This document shows, one piece after another, positions 31,184-39,223 of a stretch of DNA of 49,768 bases. Each line of letters begins with the position of its first letter. The first letter of the stretch is position 1. A program made the translations under genes and the position numbers. The stretch is from Halobacteriales archaeon QS_8_69_26 (GTDB lineage Archaea; Halobacteriota; Halobacteria; Halobacteriales; SW-7-71-33): positions 1 through 49,768 of the forward strand of contig PXRX01000024.1 in the NCBI GenBank assembly GCA_003023195.1, written 5' to 3'. The notes beneath the pieces were generated by a model. It was not told where the DNA came from and did not search any database. It saw nothing but the letters and a program-made list of their open reading frames with translations.

Positions 31184-32138
31184 CCGGAGCGGATCGCAGT
31201 TCGGGACGCCAGGGCGAGAGATCGGCCCGCGACCCGATCCTCCGGTCCGGGGGATCGACCTGCGGCCCGGAGTTCCGGCCCAACGGGTCGACCCGCGGCT
31301 CCGGGTCCGGCGTCGACGGACCCACTTCCGGTTCGGGACGCCGGATCGGTGGTCCGGACCGCCCGGACGCCAGCCGCTCCCGTGGTCCGGCTGGCGGGTA
31401 CGAACTCCCGGTCGCTGGCGGGGTCGCCGGCGTCGGCCCGCGGAGCGCGGTCCCGGTCACGACACCGACCGCGATCCCCAGGGTGAGGACCGACCCCGTC
31501 ACCCCACCGCTCGTGACGTAGTAGAGGCCACACGCGGGGACGGCGAGGGCGAAGCCGGCGGTCGGCCGGTGCTCCGGGGGGACGCCCCCGTCGAGGTGCC
31601 ACCAGGCGACCAGGACGGTTGCCCCGAGTGCCACCCCGGCGACGACGTCGACGAGGTAGTGGAGGCCGAGCGCGAGGCGGGTGAACGCGACGAGCGCGAC
31701 AGCCCCCGCCGCGAGCGCGAAGCGACGGCGGCGCGAGCCCACGACCAGAACGGTCGCCAGTCCGGCGTACACCACCGTCGCGGCCGTGGCGTGTCCGCTG
31801 GGGAACCCGTAGCCGGCGGCCGTCGCCGTCGCCCCGTAGAGCGGCCGGACGAGCGCCGGCAGCGACGCCGGATCCCCGAGACTCCCCGCGGGACGGGGGA
31901 GGGCGAAGAGGTGTTTCAGTCCCCGGTAGAGACCGATCCCGGCGAGCGTGGCCCCCGCCAGCCCGGCGACCGCCCGCCGGCGGGCCGGGACCGTCCAGTA
32001 GGCGACCCCCAGCAGCGACAGCAGGAACCACAGATCCCCGAGCTGGGTGAGGAGGCCGAGGGCCACCGCGGCCCACTCCGGGAGGCCCCCGAGCAGGAAC
32101 TCGACCGCGCCGACGCCGCGGGATCCGGGTGGGACCAT
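30702..32138 (-). CDS. PAP2-family phosphatase with run-on C-terminus
   Basis: A membrane phosphatase of the PAP2/PgpB type. The first 235 residues are the family: six hydrophobic segments and the three catalytic motifs, Lys75-Arg82-Pro83 (KHLFALPRP), PSGH at 113-116 with His116, and Arg154...His160...Asp164 (TRLALGLHYLVD). After residue 235 the frame should end but stays open for another 243 codons, first through a Pro/Arg-rich repeat-like stretch (RPEPEVGPSTPDPEPRVDP), then antisense to the nuclease gene, where it becomes Arg-rich and unlike a haloarchaeal protein. A lost stop or a small frameshift near 31400 is likely; the functional gene probably ends near 31200-31450. Confidence 0.72.
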   Translation of the reverse strand: MVPPGSRGVGAVEFLLGGLPEWAAVALGLLTQLGDLWFLLSLLGVAYWTVPARRRAVAGLAGATLAGIGLYRGLKHLFALPRPAGSLGDPASLPALVRPLYGATATAAGYGFPSGHATAATVVYAGLATVLVVGSRRRRFALAAGAVALVAFTRLALGLHYLVDVVAGVALGATVLVAWWHLDGGVPPEHRPTAGFALAVPACGLYYVTSGGVTGSVLTLGIAVGVVTGTALRGPTPATPPATGSSYPPAGPRERLASGRSGPPIRRPEPEVGPSTPDPEPRVDPLGRNSGPQVDPPDRRIGSRADLSPWRPELRSAPVRSTRRRGRPRRPRFARRPRLRRCSRPRRRPPSSGRSPCRPRIRCGASPGRPGRGRTRRGTRRCDRPRPRRSTPRGPGVPRRRSRRPRTRRSGSRGRRPRRRRGPSRPRGDRHPPGSASVGPTRRTPRRRCPPRVRSVRPPRTPNAWRTSTGRRWRTPGR

Positions 32139-32370
32139 CGTCGGTCCACCCGTTGCCGGGAGACCGTCAAGAATCGTCGGGGGAGTTTCGGCGGATTTCG
32201 GGCGACAGCGGTCGAAATTACTCGGGTTTTCGCGGTTTTCACCGAGTTTCGTGGGGGCCCGGGTTTTGCCACCCGCCCGACGGCGAGGGCCGGGTGCCCG
32301 CTGGATCCGCGACGGATCCGCGGCATGGAAACGCACTTCAACCCCGCCCGCGCACCTGTCGGTAATCGAC

Positions 32371-33621
32371 ATGAGCGCGAAGGGCATCGAGGAGGACCGG
32401 GTCCTGGACGACCGGGTCGAGGAACTGGCGGCGAGCGAGCGGGTAGCGTTCGACGACGTGGTGGAGTTCCTGGTCGCGTTGCCCGACGAGGAGACGGTCG
32501 AACACCGGATCGACGTCGAGAACCTGGTCGCGCGGGTGCCGGGGGCCGTCGAGCACCTGCGGGAACTCCTGGCGCGGGAGGGACTGGTCTTCGAGGACGC
32601 CAACGCGACGACGGTCCGGTTCGGGGCCTTCCTCGCCCTGCAGGCCCACTACCGCCGCCAGCGGGACGTGGCCGCGATGGAACGGCTCCACGAGGAGTAC
32701 GACCACCTGTTCTCGGACCGGCCGATGTACGAGGCGGCCCGCGCCCAGCTCCTCCGGGTCCGCGGCGGCCAGGACGACCACGAGCGGGCGGTCCGGGCCT
32801 TCGAGTCGGTCGTCGAGGAGGCCCCGGACGATCCCTGGCTCCAGCACAACCTCGCCGAAACGATCGTCGAGGGGCTCGAGGACGACGTCCTCCCGGCCGC
32901 AGACAGGGGGAAGTATCGCCGGCAGGCGCGGGAGGCCGTCGACCGGGCACTGGAGCGCCGCCCGGAACACGGCCCCTACCACGTCACCAGGGGACGGGTC
33001 CTGGCGCTGTCGGGGGAGTTCGACCGTGCCCGCGCCGAAATCGAGCGGGGGATCCACCTGACGGACGCCGGCGAGGAGGGGTACGCGCTCCGGACCGCTC
33101 GGTTCCAGCGTCACCTCCTGGGCGTGGAGATCCGCGAGGCAGAGGAGCGGTTCGGCACCCGCATCGAGGACGCCGAGGAACGGATCGACGACCTCGAGCG
33201 CCGCTCGGAGGCGGCCATCGAGGACGTCCGTGCGGAGACGGACGAGGCCATCGAGGAACTCCGGGCGGAGTCCGACGAGGTCGCGGAGGACCTCCGGAGT
33301 CGCGCGGACGGGACCCTGGAGGACCTCCACCGCCGGGCCGAGGGAGTCCGGGACGGGTTCAGGAACGCCTCGCTCCAGTTCCTCGGGTTCTTCACGGCGG
33401 TGCTGGCGGCCGTGGTGACGACGGTCCAGATAGCGACGAGCTACGGCCCCCGCCCGGCCGGGGCGCTGATCCTGATGGTCTTCGGCGGCCTGACGGCCTC
33501 GATGGGGGCGTTCGCCGGTCTCGTCGCGGACGAGGACGGGCCGGGCCGCCCCGAGGCGACGATGGTCCTCGCCGGAATCGGACTGCTGGCGCTCGGGTAC
33601 GCCGCCCTGCTGGTGGGCTGA
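32371..33621 (+). CDS. TPR and coiled-coil membrane protein
   Basis: A 416-residue protein. The first 75 residues are helical and acidic. Residues 80-250 resemble tetratricopeptide repeats (HERAVRAFESVVEEAPDDPW, QAREAVDRALERRPEHGPYH, FDRARAEIERGIHLTDAG). Residues 255-345 are an unbroken charged coiled coil rich in Glu/Arg/Asp (RIEDAEERIDDLERRSEAAI). The C-terminal 75 residues hold three hydrophobic segments (FFTAVLAAVVTTVQIA, AGALILMVFGGLTASMGAF, MVLAGIGLLALGYAALL). So it would be a membrane-anchored cytosolic scaffold. I know no family function. There is no good TATA box at leaderless distance; upstream DNA (32160-32280) is relatively AT-rich and may hold the promoter. Confidence 0.75.
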   Translation: MSAKGIEEDRVLDDRVEELAASERVAFDDVVEFLVALPDEETVEHRIDVENLVARVPGAVEHLRELLAREGLVFEDANATTVRFGAFLALQAHYRRQRDVAAMERLHEEYDHLFSDRPMYEAARAQLLRVRGGQDDHERAVRAFESVVEEAPDDPWLQHNLAETIVEGLEDDVLPAADRGKYRRQAREAVDRALERRPEHGPYHVTRGRVLALSGEFDRARAEIERGIHLTDAGEEGYALRTARFQRHLLGVEIREAEERFGTRIEDAEERIDDLERRSEAAIEDVRAETDEAIEELRAESDEVAEDLRSRADGTLEDLHRRAEGVRDGFRNASLQFLGFFTAVLAAVVTTVQIATSYGPRPAGALILMVFGGLTASMGAFAGLVADEDGPGRPEATMVLAGIGLLALGYAALLVG

Positions 33622-33684
33622 CCCGGCTGGCGGTCCCCCGTGGCCGACGTGCCCGCTCGCGGACCGGTGCCAGCCGACCCCGGA

Positions 33685-33873
33685 TCACGCCCGGTCGGCG
33701 AGCGACACCGCCCCGTCGCTCGTGTACATGTACGCCCCGGGGTGATCCCGCTCCCGCACCACGACGCCATGGATGAGCCGCTCGACCCTGAGCGGGCTGC
33801 TCTCGGTCGCCTCGGTGGGGGGCTCCTCGGGGGCCTGGTCCCAGTCGTCCGGGGGGTCGTCGAGCCACTTCAT
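33685..33873 (-). CDS. Small conserved haloarchaeal protein
   Basis: A 62-residue acidic protein: MKWLDDPPDDWDQAPEE, a variable Thr/Glu/Ser stretch, then RVERLIHGVVVRERDHPGAY and the end SDGAVSLADRA. It resembles small proteins annotated only as DUFs in haloarchaea, where the second half (helix, VRERxxPGAY strand, SDxAVSL) is conserved. It is short and soluble, without Cys. It is convergent with the TPR gene (64-bp gap). A TATA-like element cannot be pinned down. Function unknown. Confidence 0.65.
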   Translation of the reverse strand: MKWLDDPPDDWDQAPEEPPTEATESSPLRVERLIHGVVVRERDHPGAYMYTSDGAVSLADRA

Positions 33874-34045
33874 TGTCCTCCAGCCGCCGTCTCCGACGAC
33901 TTGCTATGCGATACGTTTCCACGGGTCATAAGATCGTCCCAGCACTGACGCAACTTTCAACACAATGTTAACTGTTACCACACTCTCCCGGACCTCGTCA
34001 CTCCCCGGTCGTGGGTCTACACACGACCCACCGCGGCAGGCGGGA

Positions 34046-34843
34046 TCAGACGTCCTCGCCCCCGGGCAGGACCCGCGCGCCCTCGGCCGCGACCCGGGTC
34101 CGGTTGTCGAGGACGCCCTCGACGCCGACGGCGAAGACGGTGTCGCCGAACAGGGCCATGCTCCCTGCACCGCCCGCGTCACGGACCCGCCGGAGTTCCG
34201 CCTCGACGAACTCCGTCGCGACGCCAGTCTCCCGGACGAGCGTCCGGGATCGCTCGGCGAACTCGCGCATGGTCGGCGGGTCGGACAGCGCGTCTATTTG
34301 CTCGTTCCCGTGGCGGCGAAAGCGGTCCATCAGCCCCTCGTCGGCCAGCGTCTCCCCGGTGTCGATCCCGCCGACGGACGCGTACTCGACCGGTTCATCC
34401 GGGACGACCCGTCCGGTGCCGTCGGCGCTGCTGTAACAGAGGCCGCCCCGCTCCTGGATGTAGACGTCGCCCTGGCCGGTGCCGGCCGCCATCTCGGCCC
34501 GGTGGGCGACCCCGAGCAACGCCTCGCGGTCCCGGCCCAGGTCGAACGTGGCGTCCGCGGCCAGGGCCGCCGCCAGGGTCGCGGCACCGCTGGCCCCGAA
34601 CCCGTGACCCAGCGGAACCTCCGGGCGAACGGCCACCGCCGCCGTGACCCCCAGTTCGTCCAGCGCCAGTTCGACCGGTTCGAACGGTGTGGGGTCGCCG
34701 TCGACGGTGACCGTCGTCTTCTCGGCTGGGGTTACCTCCACGACGACGCCGTCCTCGGTGGCGAAACTCGCCCCCCGCGACCGCCCCTCGCCGTCGGCGG
34801 GCGCGAACAGTCCCGTGACGCTCCCCGGCGCGCGTGCCAGCAT
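34046..34843 (-). CDS. Pantoate kinase (GHMP family)
   Basis: It phosphorylates pantoate to 4-phosphopantoate in the archaeal route to coenzyme A, replacing the bacterial PanC/PanK order. The 265-residue chain starts MLARAPGSVTGLFAP. The GHMP ATP loop is LGHGFGASGAATLAAALA (about residues 82-100). HRAEMAAGTGQGDVYIQERG (about 117-136) is the pantoate-kinase form of motif 2, and GAGSMALFGDTVFAVG the C-terminal motif 3. A TATA-like gggtttaggcc (minus strand, about 34868-34878) is 25-30 bp before this ATG, which is why the 17-codon longer start is not used. It has no CoA-synthesis neighbour here. Confidence 0.88.
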   Translation of the reverse strand: MLARAPGSVTGLFAPADGEGRSRGASFATEDGVVVEVTPAEKTTVTVDGDPTPFEPVELALDELGVTAAVAVRPEVPLGHGFGASGAATLAAALAADATFDLGRDREALLGVAHRAEMAAGTGQGDVYIQERGGLCYSSADGTGRVVPDEPVEYASVGGIDTGETLADEGLMDRFRRHGNEQIDALSDPPTMREFAERSRTLVRETGVATEFVEAELRRVRDAGGAGSMALFGDTVFAVGVEGVLDNRTRVAAEGARVLPGGEDV

Positions 34844-34924
34844 CGGATCCCGGTGGGTACCAGGCGGGCCTAAACCCGGCGGTTCCGGAGGCAACTCCCG
34901 AATCGGTGGTGAAGGCTACCGGGC

Positions 34925-35140
34925 TGCTCCGGCCGGTCCAGCGATCGCATAGATAACGATTCTAGCCGAGAACTACACTTCACGAAATATATTGTGGGTA
35001 GAATGTATGTATTCTTGATTATATCGCATCATTTGACGCTGCAGTTCTACAATATTAATTCGCTCCTGTTGGCAATAATACATTGTAAGGAAAGTAACGG
35101 GGTAAAATTCAATGCCGTTTCGTTTTATCCCAGATCTCCG
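34925..35140. other. AT-rich stretch before the Cys-rich gene
   Basis: About 200 bp clearly richer in A and T than the surroundings (for example tatattgtgggtagaatg and ttcttgattatatcgcatc). The downstream frame stays open through it, but the translation is hydrophobic and non-acidic, unlike the gene. TATA-like words are at 35099-35108 (ggggtaaaat) and 35117-35126 (cgttttatcc). The former gives a start site about 10 nt before the ATG. The base change marks a likely import boundary. Confidence 0.6.
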
Positions 35141-35929
35141 ATGCGAGATAGATCCGACGACGAGAACTTCCAGTCAGGAAGCGAAGAAGAGAGTAGCGAG
35201 AGCACCGAGGAGACGCTGAACCGCCGGTCCGTTCTCCAGTCCGCCATCGGCAGTGCGACGCTCGCGGTGGCCGGATTGAGCGTCTCCGGCGAGGTCAAGG
35301 CGGACGACTCCGTCGGCTCCGAAGACCGGCTGGCGATCATAGAGGAGTACAGTGACCCGGAGACGGTTCGTGCCGCGATCGACTCGACCGGAGAGGGGAT
35401 CCTGGACGAACTGGCGGCCCAGGGGTTACTGGAGGAACCGAGTGCCGCCGCACTCGACATCACGGACGTGTTAGAACAGGGAGAGTACATGGGACGTGAC
35501 GACGGCGTGACGGTTGCCGCGGCCGGCGACGACCCGGAAGAAGGGACCTACACGCCCGAGATCCTTATCCGGCGGCAAACGGACCAGGGCCGGTTGTTCG
35601 TCAAGTTCCTGCCCCAGAAGGCGATGGGCTTCGCCACCCTCGACGACGAGGTGGTCGTCACCCAGGTCGGTGGGACGAGTGAAACCGATCTCGGCCCCAA
35701 TGCGTGCGGCCCACTCGTCTGTTACGACGCGTGTTACAAGGGCAGGGCCTGCTACGTCGCCGGCACCTGTGGCTGTGCGGAGCGGGACCTCTATTGTTGC
35801 CTCGACGGCAACTGCATGTGGGGCGACTTCCAGCGGCAGTGGGTCGACTGTGACAGCTACGACTGTGACGGGTACTGTGACTGTGCGTGTGGGTTCGATG
35901 ATTACCCCGCCTGTGACGAGTGCGGCTAA
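35141..35929 (+). CDS. Tat-exported precursor with 77-residue Cys-rich tail (halocin-like?)
   Basis: A 262-residue preprotein in three parts. Residues 1-55: an acidic leader (DRSDDENFQSGSEEESSES) and a twin-arginine signal, NRRSVLQSAIGSATLAVAG, ending near GEVKA. Residues 56-185: a Cys-free acidic domain (LAIIEEYSDPETVRAAIDST, GQGRLFVKFLPQKAMGF-type strands, VVVTQVGG). Residues 186-262: a compact tail starting PNACGPLVC with 16 Cys in 77 residues, spaced CxxxxC, CxxxC, CGC, CC, CDCAC and ending CDECG. An even number suggests eight disulfides formed outside the cell. The order Tat signal, spacer, Cys-rich peptide of about 75 residues is that of halocin C8 precursors, but I see no sequence match to halocin C8. 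The flanking DNA is AT-richer than the genome. Cleavage, activity and immunity are unproven. Confidence 0.8.
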   Translation: MRDRSDDENFQSGSEEESSESTEETLNRRSVLQSAIGSATLAVAGLSVSGEVKADDSVGSEDRLAIIEEYSDPETVRAAIDSTGEGILDELAAQGLLEEPSAAALDITDVLEQGEYMGRDDGVTVAAAGDDPEEGTYTPEILIRRQTDQGRLFVKFLPQKAMGFATLDDEVVVTQVGGTSETDLGPNACGPLVCYDACYKGRACYVAGTCGCAERDLYCCLDGNCMWGDFQRQWVDCDSYDCDGYCDCACGFDDYPACDECG

Positions 35930-36078
35930 TCGATAGGGGATAGATCGGGAGACACATTGCTGGTGACCCGAGATCCACGGTCCGTCGAAACGTGGTACCC
36001 GGGAGGCCGGCGATGCCCCCCTCGGCAGAGACGGTAAAATACTAGTGGCCTTGATAATCAGGTTGATACATTGAACTG

Positions 36079-36960
36079 ATGCACCGGAACGTGTTCGCCG
36101 CAGTTGGTATTACTCTACTGGTGATGACTGCTGGGTGTTCGGGACTCTTTCCGGGTGGGGGAGATTCCACGCGAACGCCGTACGACGTCCCCGGAACGAC
36201 GGCGGAGACGGACGAACCGACCGCGCCGCCGACCGAGACGGAGACGCCGCCGGCGTCCCGGGAGTTTCGACGACAGGTCGCGACCCACGATACCGCGCTC
36301 CGTAACGCGGGGACCTTCGTCGTCCGGAAGGTGATACGACGGCACACGGGAGAGGGCCCGGACGACAAGTCCGCCGCGATCAACCGGAGCGTTGTGACCG
36401 ACCTGGACGGCGACCAGTACTGGGTCAGGGGTCCCGGTGAACCGAACGACGGAGTGTACGACTCGGGACTGTCGTACGAGAACGCTACGGGGGTGTACCA
36501 ACGGACCAGGCTCAACAACGGGACGGTGGCGTACCGACGTGTCCCCGACGACCGGGTCCGTCCACCGACGCCACGGACCGAGCCACTGCGGTGGCTCCGG
36601 ACGGTCCCGAACGCGACGGTCGAGGTCCCCTTCGAGCGCAACGGCACGGCGACCCTCGGTGGGGACGAACTGGCGCGCTACACCGCGACCGAACCGGGAT
36701 CCGTCAGTTGCCTCGCGGTCGTCGAGGGATTCACCGCCGGGACACCTCCAAACGAGCTCCAGAACGTGACTCAGTTCTCCGCGACTGCCCTCGTCGACGA
36801 CAGAGGTATCGTCCGGAAATTCGAGTGCACACTCTCAGGCCACCGCTACACCGGCGAGAAGTACACCGAACGGGCCACCTGGACGGTCAGCGAGATCGGA
36901 ACCGCCACCCTTCGACCGCCCGAGCGCGTCGTCAACGCCTCCGGGTCGGAGGATCGGTAG
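36079..36960 (+). CDS. Haloarchaeal lipoprotein
   Basis: A 293-residue exported protein. MHRNVFAAVGITLLVMTAGC is a lipoprotein signal (lipobox TAGC, Cys20), then a Thr/Pro/Glu linker to about residue 58. The remaining 235 residues are beta-rich with several N-glycosylation sequons (NRS, NAT, NGT), for example GDQYWVRGPGE, GTVAYRRVPDD and KYTERATWTVSEIGTATL. The layout resembles a large haloarchaeal lipoprotein family without known function. It follows the Cys-rich gene after 149 bp, which contain TATA-like gtaaaatact (36032) and ttgatacattg (36062). It could be an immunity or partner protein by position only; a LolA/LppX-like carrier is another guess. Confidence 0.78.
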   Translation: MHRNVFAAVGITLLVMTAGCSGLFPGGGDSTRTPYDVPGTTAETDEPTAPPTETETPPASREFRRQVATHDTALRNAGTFVVRKVIRRHTGEGPDDKSAAINRSVVTDLDGDQYWVRGPGEPNDGVYDSGLSYENATGVYQRTRLNNGTVAYRRVPDDRVRPPTPRTEPLRWLRTVPNATVEVPFERNGTATLGGDELARYTATEPGSVSCLAVVEGFTAGTPPNELQNVTQFSATALVDDRGIVRKFECTLSGHRYTGEKYTERATWTVSEIGTATLRPPERVVNASGSEDR

Positions 36961-37028
36961 GACTCGGATCCCCGCCTCGCCGGACCGGGAGGAATAGCGT
37001 TTTTAGGCCCCCTGGCGTACCGGGGGAC

Positions 37029-37691
37029 ATGAAGTTCGTCATCGTCGGCTACGGTCGCGTCGGCACCCGGACGGCGCGGGTGCTCGACGAGGAGGGCCAC
37101 GACGTGGTGGTCATCGAACGGGACCCGGAGCGTGCGGACCGCGCCACCGAGGACGGGTTCCAGGCCATCAAGGGTGACGGCGGCGACGAGACCGTCCTCC
37201 GGCAGGCCGGCCTGGACACGGCCGACGCCGTCGGCGGCCTCACGGGCGACCTGAACACCAACTTCGCGGCCTGTACCGTCGCCAAGAAGCACGGCGCCCG
37301 GACGGTCCTCCGGATAGACGAGGACTTCCGGGAGGAGGTGTACCAGGAGTACGCGGAGGACGTCGACGAGGTCATCTACCCGGAGCGACTGGGGGCCGCC
37401 GGCGCGAAGACCGCACTACTGGGCGGGGACTTCAACGTCATCGCGGACCTGACCGAGAAACTCCAGGTGTCGGTGTTCCCCATCAGGCACGGGTCGCCCG
37501 CCGTCGGCAAGCGCATCGGCGAACTCGACCTGCCCGAATCCGGTCGGATCTACGCCCACGGCCGGGAGGACGACCCCATGACCATCCCGCTCCCGGGCAC
37601 CACCCTGGAGGAGGGCGACCGGGTCGCCGTCGTCGTGGAGACGGAGGCCGTCGCGGACGTCCGGTCGGCGCTGTTGCCGGCCGAGGCGTAG
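37029..37691 (+). CDS. TrkA-type RCK potassium regulatory protein
   Basis: A 220-residue cytosolic subunit that gates K+ transport by binding NAD(H) or ATP. Residues 1-130 are the RCK_N Rossmann domain: VIVGYGRVGTRTARVL with GYGRVG, then ERDPERADRA, where the acidic residue after the second strand binds the ribose, and KGDGGDETVLRQAGLDTADA. Residues 140-218 are RCK_C (QVSVFPIRHGSPAVGKRIGE, PLPGTTLEEGDRVAVVVE). A single RCK unit normally pairs with TrkH or a channel. The only TrkH trace in this window is the fragment at 3242, and no membrane subunit is adjacent. A TATA box (cgttttta, about 37000) is 28 bp before the ATG. Confidence 0.9.
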   Translation: MKFVIVGYGRVGTRTARVLDEEGHDVVVIERDPERADRATEDGFQAIKGDGGDETVLRQAGLDTADAVGGLTGDLNTNFAACTVAKKHGARTVLRIDEDFREEVYQEYAEDVDEVIYPERLGAAGAKTALLGGDFNVIADLTEKLQVSVFPIRHGSPAVGKRIGELDLPESGRIYAHGREDDPMTIPLPGTTLEEGDRVAVVVETEAVADVRSALLPAEA

Positions 37692-38059
37692 CTCTCGGGA
37701 GCCGGTCCGGACGACCGGAGTCGTCGGTCTTCCGTGATCCGTCCAGTCCCCCGCCCCTCTGGTATCCACCACGGTCCGGGAGTGCCGGGGAGCCGTCCGG
37801 GTCCCGGACCGTGGCGTGGAAAAAACGGGGGAGAGTCGTTGGGGGGTGAGCGACGCGTTCGGGCGGGTCTGTAACGGGGGGAGCCGTCGACCGCGCCCAT
37901 CCGGGACGCTCTCCGCACGTCCCTTAAATCCCCTGTCAGACGCATGACGCTCGCGTGACGGTCCCGATCACGGCCGGGTGCCATGCAGGTGTTCCCGCGG
38001 TCGCGGCTCCAGACGCCGGTGCGGAAAGGTACATGTCTCCGGGTCCACTCCCGTCGGGC
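37692..38059. other. Intergenic region with promoter at 37921
   Basis: No gene before 37950. A six-A run (37818-37823) lies 130 bp after the RCK gene. The strong TATA/BRE word cccttaaatcccc (37921-37933) predicts a start site near 37953. Exactly there is a GTG (37955) in frame with the aldolase, 35 codons before the ATG used below. Also present is a four-codon ORF (ATG at 37944). So the aldolase either has a 35-residue extension from a leaderless GTG or a leader of about 107 nt. Confidence 0.55.
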
Positions 38060-38926
38060 ATGGACGGAACCGGGGTAGCACTCGTCACCCCCTTCGGCCC
38101 GGACGGATCGCTGCGCGAGGACGACCTCCGGTCGGTCGCCGACCGGGTCGCCGAGCACGTCGACTTCGTGGTGCCCTGCGGGTCGACGGGCGAGGCACCG
38201 CTGTTGACTGACGAGGAGGCGGCCCGGGTCGTCCGGGCGGTGGCCGACGAGGTCGACGTCCCCGTCGTCGCCGGGACCGGCGGCCCTGGGTTCGACGGCA
38301 CCCTCGACCGGACGGTGCGGGCCGCCGAGGCCGGCGCGGACGCGGCGCTGGTGGTGACCCCCTACTACTACGGCCACGACCAGCGGACGCTCTCGGCCTA
38401 CTACCGCGACCTGGCCGACGAGAGTCCCCTGCCGGTCTACCTCTACTCCATCCCGACCTACACCGGGGTCGCACTGTCGCCGGAGACGGTCGGGGCGCTC
38501 TCGACGCACCCGAACGTCGCCGGCATCAAGGACTCCAGCGGCGACCTGGAACGCGCCCACCGGTACGTCGAGCGAACGACCGACGCGGACTTCTCGGTGC
38601 TCGTCGGGAGCGGGTCCATCTACGCGGCGGCCCTGGACGGCGGTGCCGACGGAGCGATCCTGGCCATGGCGAACCTCGTCCCCGGCCTCGCCAGTGAGGT
38701 CTACCGACGCCACCGCGAGGATCCGGCGGCGGCCCGGGCGCTGAACGCCGACCTCGTCGAGTTGAACCACGCGGTCACCGCCCGGTACGGCGTCCCCGGA
38801 CTGAAGGCCGCCATGGAACACCGGGGGATGCCCGCCGGCCACCCGCGCCGCCCGTTCCGGCCCGTCGGCGACGACGTCCGGCGCGAACTCGCGACGATGG
38901 TCGACGGGGTCCTCGACCGCGACTGA
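38060..38926 (+). CDS. DHDPS-family (class I) aldolase
   Basis: A 288-residue TIM-barrel lyase of the dihydrodipicolinate synthase / N-acetylneuraminate lyase family. The family start (MDGTGVALVTPFGPDGSL) supports ATG 38060. GSTGEAPLLTDEE (about residues 39-51) binds the pyruvate carboxylate, the catalytic Tyr is in PVYLYSIPTYTG (about 129-140), and the Schiff-base Lys in VAGIKDSSGD (about 157-166). In haloarchaea members act in lysine synthesis or as 2-keto-3-deoxygluconate aldolases; no lysine or sugar gene is adjacent, so the substrate is open. An alternative GTG start at 37955 matches a leaderless promoter and would add 35 residues. Confidence 0.85.
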   Translation: MDGTGVALVTPFGPDGSLREDDLRSVADRVAEHVDFVVPCGSTGEAPLLTDEEAARVVRAVADEVDVPVVAGTGGPGFDGTLDRTVRAAEAGADAALVVTPYYYGHDQRTLSAYYRDLADESPLPVYLYSIPTYTGVALSPETVGALSTHPNVAGIKDSSGDLERAHRYVERTTDADFSVLVGSGSIYAAALDGGADGAILAMANLVPGLASEVYRRHREDPAAARALNADLVELNHAVTARYGVPGLKAAMEHRGMPAGHPRRPFRPVGDDVRRELATMVDGVLDRD

Positions 38927-39022
38927 CCGGCCCCTCACACCGACCGGGAGCGCCGACGCGGCCGTGCCAATTACGCGCATGCCGCCAGGGGAACTTTTGG
39001 GGGTGACGCTGTACGCCGGGGC

Positions 39023-39150
39023 GTGACCGGGACCGGGACGGACTACGACGAACCCGCGCTCGAATCCTACCTCACCGGCGTGCTGGACGAGGACGTCGTC
39101 GGGACCGAACGCCTCCACGACGGCCTCAACCTGACGGTCCGGGTCGCGAC
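39023..39150 (+). pseudogene. N-terminal stub of a phosphotransferase family gene
   Basis: The first 45 codons of the frame at 39023 (GTG start) read YDEPALESYLTGVLDEDVVG, then TERLHDGLNLTVRVAT. This is the opening of haloarchaeal aminoglycoside-phosphotransferase-like kinases (the GTERLHDGLNLT strand pair before the nucleotide loop). The kinase core is absent; after residue 45 the frame continues into HxlR regulator sequence without a stop. Its own TATA-like aacttttggg (38992-39001) sits 25 bp before the GTG. So the 5' end and promoter of the lost gene remain, fused in frame to the regulator. Confidence 0.65.
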
Positions 39151-39154
39151 AGTA

Positions 39155-39201
39155 ACTCCGGAGGTCCGGAGTAACGGCGTCGACCGGTCCGAGCTATTAG
39201 T
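39155..39201 (+). promoter_or_regulatory. Promoter of the HxlR regulator with 18-bp palindrome
   Basis: ACTCCGGA (39155-39162), gg, TCCGGAGT (39165-39172): perfect 8-base arms. A TATA-like gctattagtc (39193-39202) follows, about 27 bp before the GTG at 39224. The palindrome lies about 20 bp upstream of the TATA box, a position suited to an autoregulated activator or repressor. Confidence 0.55.
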
Positions 39202-39223
39202 CGGGGGCGGCCGAAGCGACCCC

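Noticed and set aside
34994..35140. 49-codon upstream extension of the Cys-rich protein
   Set aside because: AT-rich, hydrophobic and not acidic. It would bury the Tat signal inside the protein, and the TATA words are downstream of its start.
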